Shown in pieces: positions 28,796 through 38,845 of a stretch of DNA of 64,000 nucleotides (positions within the stretch are counted from its first letter, which is position 1; each line of letters opens with the position of its first letter). Origin of the DNA: Phycisphaerae bacterium (GTDB taxonomy: Bacteria; Planctomycetota; Phycisphaerae; Sedimentisphaerales; Anaerobacaceae); assembly GCA_012744475.1 (NCBI GenBank), contig JAAYBV010000051.1, forward strand, positions 62,001 to 126,000, given 5' to 3'. The translations under genes were made by a program, and so were the position numbers. The notes below the pieces were generated by a model. The model saw only the letters and a list, made by a program, of their open reading frames with translations. It made no database searches and was not told the DNA's origin.

Positions 28796-29851
28796 ATGAA
28801 CGACTGTAAAGGGGAATGGATCGTCCGGCTGCTGGAGACCCTGCGCGACATGCCGTACCGAGTCCGGTTTCTTCTCGGCAAGCGTCCCCGGGTGCGCATG
28901 CTGTACCTTGAAGTGACACATCGCTGCAACGCCCGCTGCATAAGCTGCTACACAGGCGCTGGAAGAGAGAAAGACGACGTGCTCACGCCCGATGAGAAAA
29001 AATCGGTCGTCCGACAGGCCAAACAGATGGGCGCCCGTACGGTGTCCCTGAGCGGTAGCGGTGAGCCGCTGTTGTATCCCCATATCTTTGAGCTGGTCGA
29101 TTTCATCCGTCTGCAAGACATGCAGGTGGTCATGTTCACCAACGGCACCACGATTGACCGAGCCTGTGCGGACCGCCTGATTGCCAGGAATGTGATCACC
29201 TACTTCAAGTTGTTCAGTCTCGATCCGGACACGTTCGACCGCATGATGGGCAAGACAAACGCCTATGAGTGGGTCTCGCACACGTACTCCTGCGGCGACG
29301 CCAGCAAAACGGTTTGCCTTCCCAGCGGCCTGAAGCACCTGCTCGACGCCCAGGGAGCGGCCGGCGTCGCGGGCCTGGTCAGGGCCGAGTCACTGATCAC
29401 CAAGCTGAACCGCCGCACGCTGCCGGACGTGGCACAGCTATGCAAAGACCTGAATCTGGTCCTGCATCTGGAAACGCCTGTCTGTGCGGGACGCGCGATC
29501 GAGAACTACGCGGACATCGCTCTTGACTCTGCGGAGTACGAGAGCCTCTACCACGAACTGGTCGCCATCCTTGGAGAGGAGTATTTCCGCGAACTTCGAG
29601 CTCATCCGTGCCCCGTGGAACGCAATCCGGCGGTCTGGACCAACGGGGATATCGCGCTTTGCAGCAGCCGGCCGGCCCACGTCGGCAATGTGAGGCAGGC
29701 ATCCCTTGAGAGCTTGTTTCACAAGGCCCAGATGCGAAAACGCCAGGAAGATCGCCGTCTGCCCCGATCCGATGGCGAGGGTCGCCACTTCCGCACATGC
29801 CCGGCGAGGCAGTACTACCGGATGCGACACGGAATTCGCGGCGATGATTGA
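28796..29851 (+). CDS. radical SAM protein with SPASM/twitch-like C-terminus
   Basis: LEVTHRCNARCISCYTG (CX3CX2C), SLSGSGEPLLYPHIFELVDFI, VVMFTNGTTI; C-terminal CPVERNPAVWTNGDIALCSS...GNVRQASLESLF...FRTCP. Confidence 0.87.
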   Translation: MNDCKGEWIVRLLETLRDMPYRVRFLLGKRPRVRMLYLEVTHRCNARCISCYTGAGREKDDVLTPDEKKSVVRQAKQMGARTVSLSGSGEPLLYPHIFELVDFIRLQDMQVVMFTNGTTIDRACADRLIARNVITYFKLFSLDPDTFDRMMGKTNAYEWVSHTYSCGDASKTVCLPSGLKHLLDAQGAAGVAGLVRAESLITKLNRRTLPDVAQLCKDLNLVLHLETPVCAGRAIENYADIALDSAEYESLYHELVAILGEEYFRELRAHPCPVERNPAVWTNGDIALCSSRPAHVGNVRQASLESLFHKAQMRKRQEDRRLPRSDGEGRHFRTCPARQYYRMRHGIRGDD

Positions 29852-30980
29852 ATGCTGGGGAGCGGCCGTGCCCAAGCCACGACGCAGGCTCTATCGAAAA
29901 GCACAACGGCTGGGTCAGATTGTCCTTCTCTGGCGCCGGGTCAACCGACTGTGGCGTTGGCCGTCCATTGTGGCCTTCCGGCGGGCCTTGCGCGTCTGCC
30001 GGAGAGACCGATTCGAGCCCGCCGAGGCATTCCGCCTGGGCCTGTTCCACCCGGCCTCGGCCCACGATAGGCCGTCGTGCTATGTGAGTCGCAAACGATT
30101 GACGAAGGTCCAGGAGGCCTTGAATCCTGCCGGCTGGGCGCCGCTCCTCAAGAACAAGGACCTTTTCTACCGATACAGCGCTGCTCTGGGCATACCCGTC
30201 CCGCGATTGTACGCGGTCGTTCAGGCCACCGCGCCGGGTTGGTCCTGCGCAGGTGGTGCGATCAGAACACCAAAGGAATGGACGACCTTCTTCGAACGCT
30301 ACCTGCCGGCGGAATTTGCCGTCAAACCCGCCGTAGGGGCCTATGGGAACGGGTTCAATATCTACCGGAGGGTCAGCGGCGGGTACGTGGATGCTCTCGA
30401 AAACCGCATCGAGTCCAGCGTCTTGTACGATGCGCTCGTTTCTTCAGGCCATGACCGATATGTGATCCAGGAGCGGGTTCACAGCCATTCGGACCTCGTG
30501 CGTCTCAGCGGGACGCAGGCGCTGCAAACCGTCCGAATGATCACCCTGGTGGAGCCCGCCGGCGATGTGCGCATTCTGCATGCCCACCTGAAGGTCATCG
30601 AGGCCGAGGAGATCGTCGACACCTTCCTTGACGGTCTGACCGGCAATATTGAGGCGCCCGTTGACCTGGAGTCCGGCTGTTTGGAGTCCGCCAATCGAAT
30701 CCCCGACACAGGCTGTGGCGTTGTCACAATTGACGTCCACCCCAAGACGAGAATTCCGTTCGCGCGATTCTTGCTCCCGTTCTGGCCGCAGGCATGCGAT
30801 CTGGTGCGGCAGACCTCGCCTCACTTTCTGCCCGTGCGGACCATCGGGTGGGACGTCGCCCTGACGCCCACCGGGCCGCTGATCGTCGAGGGGAACGTCT
30901 GGTGGGATCCGCCCAACCAACACGGGAACCTGCACACCGTCCTGCAGACCATCCGTGACCTCTGTCCGTCCGTAACGTGA
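29844..30980 (+). CDS. sugar-transfer-associated ATP-grasp family protein
   Basis: LNPAGWAPLLKNKDLFYRYSAALGIPVP, AEFAVKPAVGAYGNGFNIYR, VIQERVHSHSDL, TVRMITLVE, GWDVALTPTGPLIVEGNVWWDPPNQ; ATG overlaps the upstream stop codon (ATGATTGA). Confidence 0.75.
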   Translation: MIECWGAAVPKPRRRLYRKAQRLGQIVLLWRRVNRLWRWPSIVAFRRALRVCRRDRFEPAEAFRLGLFHPASAHDRPSCYVSRKRLTKVQEALNPAGWAPLLKNKDLFYRYSAALGIPVPRLYAVVQATAPGWSCAGGAIRTPKEWTTFFERYLPAEFAVKPAVGAYGNGFNIYRRVSGGYVDALENRIESSVLYDALVSSGHDRYVIQERVHSHSDLVRLSGTQALQTVRMITLVEPAGDVRILHAHLKVIEAEEIVDTFLDGLTGNIEAPVDLESGCLESANRIPDTGCGVVTIDVHPKTRIPFARFLLPFWPQACDLVRQTSPHFLPVRTIGWDVALTPTGPLIVEGNVWWDPPNQHGNLHTVLQTIRDLCPSVT

Positions 30981-31033
30981 CCGACGCGCCAGCCGAGCGT
31001 CCAACGGCGCGTGGAAAAACACCCGGCCGGCCT

Positions 31034-31062
31034 TTGCAGGCTGCTGCGACAGTTGGTACAAT
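31034..31062 (+). promoter_or_regulatory. predicted promoter TTGCAG-17 bp-TACAAT
   Basis: Motif and spacing, ~75 nt upstream of the Gfo/Idh/MocA gene. Confidence 0.5.
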
Positions 31063-31135
31063 CTCGTTTGGGCCCGGGGCGGTTCCATCTGATTTCCCTA
31101 CGGACGGGAAACGTCAGCTCTAAGGGAGGCATGCC

Positions 31136-32506
31136 ATGAACGGAAAACGCATCGATCGACGAATGTTTCTCAAGACAACCGCGGCCGGCGCGCTGGCCTT
31201 CCCGATGATTGTGCGGTCTTCTGCCTTGGGCAAGGCCGGAACCGTCGCGCCCAGCGAGCGCGTCACGATGGGATTCATCGGCGTCGGCGGCATGGGAACC
31301 AACAACATGCGGGCCTTCCTCGCGCAACCCGATGTGCAGGTGCTCGCGGTTTGCGACCCCGTCCGGGCCAGCGAAGAATACGGCCACTGGTACAAGAAAG
31401 GCTGGAATGGCGCCTGGTTTGGGCGCGAGCCGGCGGCCAGAATCGTCGAGGACGACTACGCCCACAAGGCCGGCTCGGGGCAGTACAAGGGGTGCGCCGC
31501 GTACGTGGATTTCCGCGACCTGATCGCGCGGGACGACATCGACGCGGTGTGCATTGCGACGCCCGACCACTGGCACGCCATCTGCGCGATCCAGGCGGCC
31601 GCGGCGGGCAAGGACATCTACTGCGAGAAGCCCATGACTCTGACCATCGCCGAGGGCCGGGCGGTGGCCGAGGCCGTTCGACAATACCACGTCGTCTTTC
31701 AGACCGGCACCCAGCGCCGATCGAGCCAGTTGTACCGTTTCATCTGCGAGGTGGTCCGCAACGGCCGGATCGGCAAGCTTCAAAGAGCACTGGTTGCAAT
31801 CGGGCCGAACAACAAGCAGGCGCCGCCGAGCGACTGGAAGCCGATGCCGGTGCCCGAGTGGCTGGATTACGAGATGTGGCTCGGGCCGGCGCCGTGGGCA
31901 CCTTATCACAAGGACCGCTGCCTTTACACGTTCCGGTTCGGCGCCGATTATTCCGGCGGTCAGACGACCAACCTGGGCGCGCACGGCATCGACATCGTCC
32001 AGTGGGCCAACGGCACCGACGACACGGGACCGGTCGAGATCGAGGACTTGGGAGGCGAATTTCCCACGGACGGCCTGTTCACCACCGCCACCAAGGTCCA
32101 CTTCCGCGCCCGCTACGCCAACGGCGCCGAGTTGGTTTGCAGGACGCAGGAGGACGAGATCTACCGCTTCGAAGGAACCGAGGGCTGGATTCAGGTTCCG
32201 ACCTACTCGGACGAGATCACCTGCCAACCCGAATCGCTGAAGACCACCGTGATCGGTCCGGACGAGATCCATCTCTACGAGAGCAACGATCACCACCGCA
32301 ACTTCGTCGACTGCATCAAGACGCGCGGACAGACCGCCGCTCCGGTCGAGGTCGGTCATCGCTCAGTGACGATCTGCCACCTGGGCAACATCGCCATGCA
32401 GCTCAAGAGCAAGCTCCGCTGGGACCCGGTTGCCGAACTCTTCACCGACAGCCACGAGGCCAACACACTGCTCTCCAGAGCCATGCGAAGCCCCTGGCAC
32501 CTGTAG
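31136..32506 (+). CDS. Gfo/Idh/MocA family oxidoreductase, TAT signal
   Basis: DRRMFLKTTAAGALAFP; VTMGFIGVGGMGTNNM; IDAVCIATPDHWHAICAIQAAAAGKDIYCEKPMTLTIAEGRAV. Confidence 0.92.
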   Translation: MNGKRIDRRMFLKTTAAGALAFPMIVRSSALGKAGTVAPSERVTMGFIGVGGMGTNNMRAFLAQPDVQVLAVCDPVRASEEYGHWYKKGWNGAWFGREPAARIVEDDYAHKAGSGQYKGCAAYVDFRDLIARDDIDAVCIATPDHWHAICAIQAAAAGKDIYCEKPMTLTIAEGRAVAEAVRQYHVVFQTGTQRRSSQLYRFICEVVRNGRIGKLQRALVAIGPNNKQAPPSDWKPMPVPEWLDYEMWLGPAPWAPYHKDRCLYTFRFGADYSGGQTTNLGAHGIDIVQWANGTDDTGPVEIEDLGGEFPTDGLFTTATKVHFRARYANGAELVCRTQEDEIYRFEGTEGWIQVPTYSDEITCQPESLKTTVIGPDEIHLYESNDHHRNFVDCIKTRGQTAAPVEVGHRSVTICHLGNIAMQLKSKLRWDPVAELFTDSHEANTLLSRAMRSPWHL

Positions 32507-32531
32507 CGGAAACGAGGTCGGGAGGAAACCC

Positions 32532-33293
32532 ATGGATCGCAAGCGTATGCGTATGTGTTCCACCCTGTTACTGGGCATCTTCCTCGTGTGGATTGCCCCA
32601 TCCGCTCGATCCGATGACCCGATCACCCTTGATACGGACCCCAATCTTGCGGCGTGGTGGAAGTTTGACGAGACCGGTGGAAAGACGGTTGCCGATGCGT
32701 CGAAACACCAGCATACTGCCGTGTTCGGAGCAGAGTTGTCGTTCGACGGACATTCCGCCGCTGGCCGAATCGGCAAGGCAGTCCGTCTTGATGGAGAGGA
32801 AGACTATCTCGTGGTGCCCAAGTACAAGGGCATTGGCGGGACCCGGCCTCGGACGCTGGCGGCCTGGATCAAGACGACGACAGCATCCGGGGAGATCGTC
32901 TCCTGGGGCACCCCCGACTTCGGCAAGATGTGGACGTTGGGCTTCATCCGCGGTCGTGTCGGCGTCACGCCCCACGGCGGCTACCTGTACATGAACGCCG
33001 AGACCCATGACGACCGATGGCATCACGTCGCGGTCGTGGTCCAGCAGGCGGAAGCGCCCAACCTGTACGACGATGTCACGCTCTATCTGGACGGCCAGGT
33101 CGCCGTCATCCACGACATCGGGCTTCTGGACCTCTGGCCCATCGATACGGGCAACGAGCTCGACGTCCGGATCGGGCGGAACTTCAAGGGTCTCATCGAC
33201 GATCTGCGGATCTACAGCCGCGTTCTTTCGGAAGACGAGATTCACGCTCTTTTCACGCTGGACACCAACCGCCCATTGACTCAGTCTCGATAG
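32532..33293 (+). CDS. secreted LamG/concanavalin-like domain protein
   Basis: Signal peptide; LAAWWKFDETGGKTVADAS, GKAVRLDGEEDYLVVP, WHHVAVVV, VTLYLDGQVA, GLIDDLRIYSRVLSEDEI. Confidence 0.88.
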   Translation: MDRKRMRMCSTLLLGIFLVWIAPSARSDDPITLDTDPNLAAWWKFDETGGKTVADASKHQHTAVFGAELSFDGHSAAGRIGKAVRLDGEEDYLVVPKYKGIGGTRPRTLAAWIKTTTASGEIVSWGTPDFGKMWTLGFIRGRVGVTPHGGYLYMNAETHDDRWHHVAVVVQQAEAPNLYDDVTLYLDGQVAVIHDIGLLDLWPIDTGNELDVRIGRNFKGLIDDLRIYSRVLSEDEIHALFTLDTNRPLTQSR

Positions 33294-33307
33294 CAGAGGG
33301 GGCAAAC

Positions 33308-34318
33308 ATGGAAAACGCACGACGGACACGACGCCAGTTCATGCGCGACACAGCCACCACCGTAGCGGGCCTTGCGGTCGGCCTCGGCGCCGCCGGCCAA
33401 GCGGCGAAAGCGGCCGAAGACGCCGCCGGCACGTCCAGGATTCTCAGCTATCATCCCGACATGGAGTACCGCCGGCTCGGCAAGACCAACATCATGGTCT
33501 CCGCCGTCGGTCTCGGAGGACACTCGCGCAGCAACGACCGGGAGCGTGCGGACATCATCAGCCGCTGCATGGACATGGGCGTCAATTACATCGACGCCTG
33601 CTGGGACAACGAGGTCAAACGGGACGCCAAGGCGCTGAAGGGACGGCGCGACAAGGTGTACCTGGCGCTGTCGCACGGCGCCAAGGAGGTGCGCAACGAG
33701 GACTTCCGTACGTCGAAGAAGCTGCTCGAATCGCTGGACGAGCTGCTGCGAGACTCGGACCAGGACTACACCGATCTATGGCGGATCACCTGCCTGGAGC
33801 CGGGGGGCCGGCACACGTTCGACACCGCCTGCGAAATCGTCGACGCCCTCGAGAAGGCCAAGAAGCAGGGCAAGGCCCGCTTCATCGGGTTCTCCTCGCA
33901 CGACCGGCGCTGGATTCAGTTCATGATCGAGTACTTCCCGCAGATCGAAGTGGTCTGCTTTCCTTTCACCACGATGACGAAGAAGGCCCCGCAGGATAGT
34001 CTCTTCGATGCGCTCAAGCAGCGGGACGTCGGCGCGTTCGGGATCAAACCGTTCGCCGCGGCGTCGCTGTTCACCGGCGATGCGGAACAGGACAACCGCC
34101 GGGGTCGCCTGGCGCTGCGCTACATCCTCCACAGCAACACGGTCGTCCCCATCCCGGGGATCAACCGCATGGAGGAGGTGGACAACGTCATCAAGGCCGT
34201 GTCGGAACGGCGACAGTTGGACGTGCAGGAGAACGCGGAGTTGGAAACCGTCGGCAGGGAGACTTTTGCCAGGCTGCCCAATCACTATCAGTGGCTCAAG
34301 AACTGGCAGTACGTCTGA
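33308..34318 (+). CDS. aldo/keto reductase, TAT signal
   Basis: RRTRRQFMRDTATTVAG; MEYRRLGKTNIMVSAVGLGG, YIDACWDNEVKRD, RFIGFSSHDRRWIQFM, VVPIPGINRMEEVDNVIKA. Confidence 0.9.
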   Translation: MENARRTRRQFMRDTATTVAGLAVGLGAAGQAAKAAEDAAGTSRILSYHPDMEYRRLGKTNIMVSAVGLGGHSRSNDRERADIISRCMDMGVNYIDACWDNEVKRDAKALKGRRDKVYLALSHGAKEVRNEDFRTSKKLLESLDELLRDSDQDYTDLWRITCLEPGGRHTFDTACEIVDALEKAKKQGKARFIGFSSHDRRWIQFMIEYFPQIEVVCFPFTTMTKKAPQDSLFDALKQRDVGAFGIKPFAAASLFTGDAEQDNRRGRLALRYILHSNTVVPIPGINRMEEVDNVIKAVSERRQLDVQENAELETVGRETFARLPNHYQWLKNWQYV

Positions 34319-34364
34319 CGGCCACCCGCCGTCGACACTACATCGGCGGTCGCCGGAGACACGG

Positions 34365-34952
34365 ATGCCCCAGATCATCACGTCAAGACGCCTCGGACCG
34401 ATAGTCCACCTGGCCATCGTCGCCTTGGCTGCCATTCTCGTGGCTGCCCAGGGTTGTGAACGGACTGCCCGCAGATCGCGTCCTCAGACGGACGTCGCGG
34501 CCCCAACACCGGCCGAACAGTCATCAGCGCCCTCTCAGGAAGCTCTGTTGCTGGATGACGAGCCGCTGCTGTTGCTCGATGAGGAGCCGACGACGACCCC
34601 GCCGGACCAGCCGGCAGCCGACAACAGTCGCTGCTTCGTCTGCCACGCCAACTACCTGGACGAGAAGATCGCGGTCACTCATGCCCGCGCCGGGATCGGC
34701 TGCGCCACGTGCCACGGCGCCAGCGATGCGCACATTGCCGACGAATCGTGGGCTTCCGGCGGCAACGGCACCGCCCCCGACATCATGTTCCCGAAGGAGC
34801 GGGTCAATCCGTCGTGCATGGTCTGCCATCCCAAGGACAAGATCGACACAGCCGAGCACAAGCCGCTCTTCGCCGACGATGCGCAGCAGAGGCTCTGCAC
34901 GGACTGCCACGGCAGCCACCGCCTGCCCGTACGCCGGAGCAGGTGGAAGTGA
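34365..34952 (+). CDS. tetraheme c-type cytochrome lipoprotein
   Basis: Four CXXCH motifs (CFVCH, CATCH, CMVCH, CTDCH); lipobox-like LVAAQGC. Confidence 0.85.
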   Translation: MPQIITSRRLGPIVHLAIVALAAILVAAQGCERTARRSRPQTDVAAPTPAEQSSAPSQEALLLDDEPLLLLDEEPTTTPPDQPAADNSRCFVCHANYLDEKIAVTHARAGIGCATCHGASDAHIADESWASGGNGTAPDIMFPKERVNPSCMVCHPKDKIDTAEHKPLFADDAQQRLCTDCHGSHRLPVRRSRWK

Positions 34953-35112
34953 GAGGCCGCAACCCCGTCGTACCATGACTTCCCATCTTGGTCTACGAAG
35001 AGACCTGTCTATAAGGGTGTTTTCCAGAACCATCGCATCCGCCAAAGCGTAAAGCTTCCGCTGGTGGGAACTTGCGCGGACACAAAAATCCCTCCACAAG
35101 GTGAGAAAGTGC

Positions 35113-35141
35113 TTGGCGACGAGGAGTCCCTACGATATAGT
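35113..35141 (+). promoter_or_regulatory. predicted promoter TTGGCG-17 bp-TATAGT
   Basis: Motif and spacing, ~85 nt upstream of the Fur-family gene. Confidence 0.55.
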
Positions 35142-35224
35142 AGCTGATCCTAATATGCTTGGAAAGAGCCTATGGGGCACCAGTCACCGTGCCAGGAACA
35201 GGCAAGCATTCGCAGGGACCCTGC

Positions 35225-35692
35225 ATGAGTGGAACCCCGGAAACGACCGATGGCAAGGAGATTACACAGAAGATGGATGCATTTCGGGCCAGATGTCACG
35301 AGGCGGGACTGAAAGTGACGCCTCAGCGAATGGCGGTCTACAGGGCCCTCATGGAGACGGACGAGCATCCTTCGGCGGAGATGGTCTTTCGGCAGGTGCG
35401 CCGGGTCCACCCCAGTATCTCGCTGGACACGGTCAACCGGACACTCCTGACGCTCAGCGAGATCGGCGCGGCGTTCATCGTCGAAGGCTCCGGCGACGCC
35501 AAGCGATTTGACGCCAATCTGGGCAACCACCAGCACTTCAGGTGTGTCCGGTGCAGGAGAATTGTGGACTTTCACTACGAACCGTTCGACCGAATCGCCG
35601 TACCGGAGAATCTGACGGGCGGATTTACCGTGCTGAGAACGACCGTGTGCGTCGAAGGCTTGTGCGACCGATGTCGCCTCCAGGAATCGTGA
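35225..35692 (+). CDS. Fur family transcriptional regulator (PerR-like by context)
   Basis: [74 protein letters not shown]. Confidence 0.88.
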   Translation: MSGTPETTDGKEITQKMDAFRARCHEAGLKVTPQRMAVYRALMETDEHPSAEMVFRQVRRVHPSISLDTVNRTLLTLSEIGAAFIVEGSGDAKRFDANLGNHQHFRCVRCRRIVDFHYEPFDRIAVPENLTGGFTVLRTTVCVEGLCDRCRLQES

Positions 35693-35751
35693 CGACGGAC
35701 ATTCGTCGTAAACCCAGATGCATCAGCGTTATATGTCAAGGGAGGTTACGA

Positions 35752-36324
35752 ATGAGTTTGAAGGGCACCCAGACGGAAAAGAACCTGCTGACCGCCTTTG
35801 CCGGCGAGTCGCAGGCGAGGAATCGTTACACCTACTACGCCGGTCAGGCCAAGAAGGAGGGCTACGAGCAGATCGCGGCCATCTTCGAAGAGACCGCCAA
35901 CCAGGAAAAGGAGCATGCCAAACGCCTGTTCAAATTCCTCGAAGGTGGCGAAGCCCAGATTCAGGCCAGCTTCCCGGCCGGTGTCATCGGAAAGACGGTG
36001 GAGAACCTCAAGGAGGCCGCCGCCGGTGAGCACTACGAGACCACCGAGATGTACCCCGGCTTCGCCAAGACCGCCCAGAAGGAAGGGTTCGTCGAGATCG
36101 CCGCGGTGTTCAAGATGATCGCCATAGCGGAGAAGCGGCATGAAGACCGATACGTCAAACTGGCCGAGAACATCACCGACGGCGCTGTGTTCAAACGCCC
36201 GGCTCCCGTGCGCTGGGTGTGTCGAAACTGCGGCTACGTCCACGAGGGCCCCGATGCACCGAAGGTCTGTCCGGCCTGTGCTCACCCCCAGGCCCACTTC
36301 GAGATCGAAGCGGTCAACTACTGA
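35752..36324 (+). CDS. rubrerythrin
   Basis: [46 protein letters not shown]-terminal rubredoxin [32 protein letters not shown] ggaggt. Confidence 0.95.
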   Translation: MSLKGTQTEKNLLTAFAGESQARNRYTYYAGQAKKEGYEQIAAIFEETANQEKEHAKRLFKFLEGGEAQIQASFPAGVIGKTVENLKEAAAGEHYETTEMYPGFAKTAQKEGFVEIAAVFKMIAIAEKRHEDRYVKLAENITDGAVFKRPAPVRWVCRNCGYVHEGPDAPKVCPACAHPQAHFEIEAVNY

Positions 36325-36412
36325 GACCAAGGCCCGCGTGTGCGTGCTGATCTGCGCGGCTATGATCGCGGCAACCGGATGCGATGGCCCCGACGAGGAC
36401 AAGGAGACACCC

Positions 36413-36928
36413 ATGAAAGAGCGAACAGGTTTGGTGACGCTGAAAGGCAATCCGGTCGCGCTGCTGGGCCCGGAAATCAAAGTCGGCCAGGCGGCGCCGG
36501 ACGTGGAACTGACCGCGAATGATCTGTCGACGGTCAAACTGTCGAGTTTCCAGGGCAAGGCGCGGATCATCACTTCGGTCCCCTCGCTGGACACGCCGGT
36601 CTGCGACACAGAGACCCGCCGCTTCAACGAGGCCGCGGCCAAGATGGGCGAGGACGTCGTCGTGCTGGCGATCAGCATGGACCTGCCGTTTGCCCAGGCC
36701 CGCTGGTGCGGCGCGGCGGGAGTCAAGAACGTCAAGACGCTGTCGGACCATCGTGACGCGGCGTTCGGCACGGCGTACGGCGTGCTCATCAAGGGGCCGC
36801 GTCTGCTCGCCAGAGCGGTGTTCGTGGTGGACAAGCAAGGCATCGTCCGCTACACGGAACTGGTCAAGGAAGTCGCCAGCGAGCCGGACTACGAGGCGGC
36901 GCTCGCTGCCGCACGCAAGCTGCTCTGA
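36413..36928 (+). CDS. tpx: thiol peroxidase (Tpx, atypical 2-Cys peroxiredoxin)
   Basis: VTLKGNPVALLG, SVPSLDTPVCDTETRRFNEAAA, DLPFAQARWCGAAGVKNVKTLSDHRD; SD aaggag. Confidence 0.92.
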   Translation: MKERTGLVTLKGNPVALLGPEIKVGQAAPDVELTANDLSTVKLSSFQGKARIITSVPSLDTPVCDTETRRFNEAAAKMGEDVVVLAISMDLPFAQARWCGAAGVKNVKTLSDHRDAAFGTAYGVLIKGPRLLARAVFVVDKQGIVRYTELVKEVASEPDYEAALAAARKLL

Positions 36929-36972
36929 CCTGAGCCCTTCCCGAGAGCCAATTGCTGAAGAGGAACGCAGAG

Positions 36973-38154
36973 ATGAGACAGATCAAACCCAACGTGTTTT
37001 CCATCGGAGCCATCGACTGGGACCGCCGGCTTTTCGACGAGCTGATCCCTCTGCCCGAGGGAACGACGTACAACGCCTATGTGGTCAAGGGCAGCGACAA
37101 GGTCGCTCTGTTGGACACAGTCGATCCGGCCAAGAACCAGACGCTGATGGGCAACCTGGTCTCCCTGGGCATCGATAAGATCGACTACATCGTCGCGCAC
37201 CACGCCGAACAGGACCATTCCGGATCGATCCCGGATGTCCTGATGCTCTATCCGGGCGCCAAGGTCGTCACCAACGCCAAGTGCCGCTCGATGCTCATCG
37301 ATCTGCTGCACATTGAAGAGGATCGTTTCCTCGTCGTCGAGGACAACGCGACGCTGCCCCTGGGCGGCAAGACACTTCGATTTCTCAACACGCCCTGGGT
37401 CCACTGGCCCGAGACGATGTGCACCTACCTGGAGGAGGACAAAATCCTGTTCTCATGCGATTTCTTCGGCGCGCACCTGGCGGAGAGCAATCTGTTCGTG
37501 GCCGAGGAGCCGCTCGTGCTGGAGGCCGCCAAGCGATACTACGCCGAGATCATGATGCCTTTCCGGCCGGCCATCCGCAAGAATCTCGAAAAGGTCGACG
37601 CGCTCGACATCGAGATCATCGCTCCCAGCCACGGACCGGTCTACGACAATCCTCGATTGATCGTGGACGCCTACAAGGACTGGGTCAGCGACAACGTCAA
37701 GAACGAGGTGGTCCTCGCCTATGTGTCGATGCACGAGAGCACGCAGAAGATGGCCGAGCACCTGACCGCCGCGCTGATCGAACGAGGCATCACGGTCCAG
37801 CTGTTCAATCTGACGGTGACGGATTTGGGTAAGCTGGCCATCGCGCTGGTCGACGCCGCGACCGTCGTGCTCGGCTCGCCCACCGTCCTGACGGGCGCGC
37901 ATCCGAAGACCGCCTACGCCGCGCTCGTCGCCAACGCGCTGCGTCCCAAGACGCGGTTCGCCTCGATCATCGGGTCGTTCGGCTGGGCCGGAAAAATGGC
38001 CGAACAGCTCGCGGGGCTGATCGGAAACCTCAAGGTCGAGGTGATCCCGCCCGTCGTCGCGAAGGGCCATCCAAAGGACGAGGACTTCCTCGCACTGGAC
38101 AAGCTGGCCGACGAGATTCTCAATCGGCACAAAGCGATCGGCATAGTCACGTGA
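36973..38154 (+). CDS. flavodiiron protein (FprA-like; rubredoxin:oxygen oxidoreductase type)
   Basis: N-terminal diiron beta-lactamase-like domain HHAEQDHSGSIP, LRFLNTPWVHWPETMCTYLEEDKILFSCDFFGAH, PSHGPVYDNP; C-terminal flavodoxin domain. Confidence 0.92.
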   Translation: MRQIKPNVFSIGAIDWDRRLFDELIPLPEGTTYNAYVVKGSDKVALLDTVDPAKNQTLMGNLVSLGIDKIDYIVAHHAEQDHSGSIPDVLMLYPGAKVVTNAKCRSMLIDLLHIEEDRFLVVEDNATLPLGGKTLRFLNTPWVHWPETMCTYLEEDKILFSCDFFGAHLAESNLFVAEEPLVLEAAKRYYAEIMMPFRPAIRKNLEKVDALDIEIIAPSHGPVYDNPRLIVDAYKDWVSDNVKNEVVLAYVSMHESTQKMAEHLTAALIERGITVQLFNLTVTDLGKLAIALVDAATVVLGSPTVLTGAHPKTAYAALVANALRPKTRFASIIGSFGWAGKMAEQLAGLIGNLKVEVIPPVVAKGHPKDEDFLALDKLADEILNRHKAIGIVT

Positions 38155-38342
38155 CGCCGCCTCGGCTCGCATAGCAGAAAATGGAAAAGAGAACCGACGA
38201 TCCGATCGAGTGGGTTAGCGCGGTTGACAGGATCGTCCGGAGGTGTAAGATGGCCGAAAAGGCCCCCGGTGCGATGTTCCCGGTCGGCCGCGAGCCGGGC
38301 CAGTGAACGTTCACATCACCGCCAGGATAAGGAGAGCACCGC

Positions 38343-38843
38343 ATGAGCGTGACATTCAACGCCAACGAAATCTTCGAGATGGCCGAGCAGATCGAACGGA
38401 ACGGCGCCAAGTTCTATCGGGAAGCGGCGACCAAGACCGCCGGCCGGGACATGAAGGACATGTTCCTGAACATGGCCGCAATGGAGGACCGGCACCTCAA
38501 GATCTTCGAGGCCATGAGGAAGGAACTGACAGCGCAGGAGAAATCGTCGAATGTCTTCGATCCCGACAACGAGGCGACTCTGTATCTCCAGACCATGGCA
38601 GACGGCAAGGGCAGCGAAGGAATGCGGAACCCCGCGGAGAAACTGACGGGCAAGGAAACCGCTCAGGAGTTGCTGGAGATCGCCATCGGCGCCGAGAAAA
38701 ATTCGGTGCTGTTCTACGTGGGATTGAAGGACCTGGTCAGCGCCAAGGCCGGGCGGGACAAGGTCGAGGGCATCATCCGAGAAGAGGTGCGGCATGTGGC
38801 CGATCTGAGAAAACAACTGATCGCGTTGAGTGAAAGGAAGTAG
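38343..38843 (+). CDS. ferritin-like / rubrerythrin-related diiron protein
   Basis: [63 protein letters not shown]: four-helix ExxE/H pattern. Confidence 0.85.
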   Translation: MSVTFNANEIFEMAEQIERNGAKFYREAATKTAGRDMKDMFLNMAAMEDRHLKIFEAMRKELTAQEKSSNVFDPDNEATLYLQTMADGKGSEGMRNPAEKLTGKETAQELLEIAIGAEKNSVLFYVGLKDLVSAKAGRDKVEGIIREEVRHVADLRKQLIALSERK

Positions 38844-38845
38844 TG

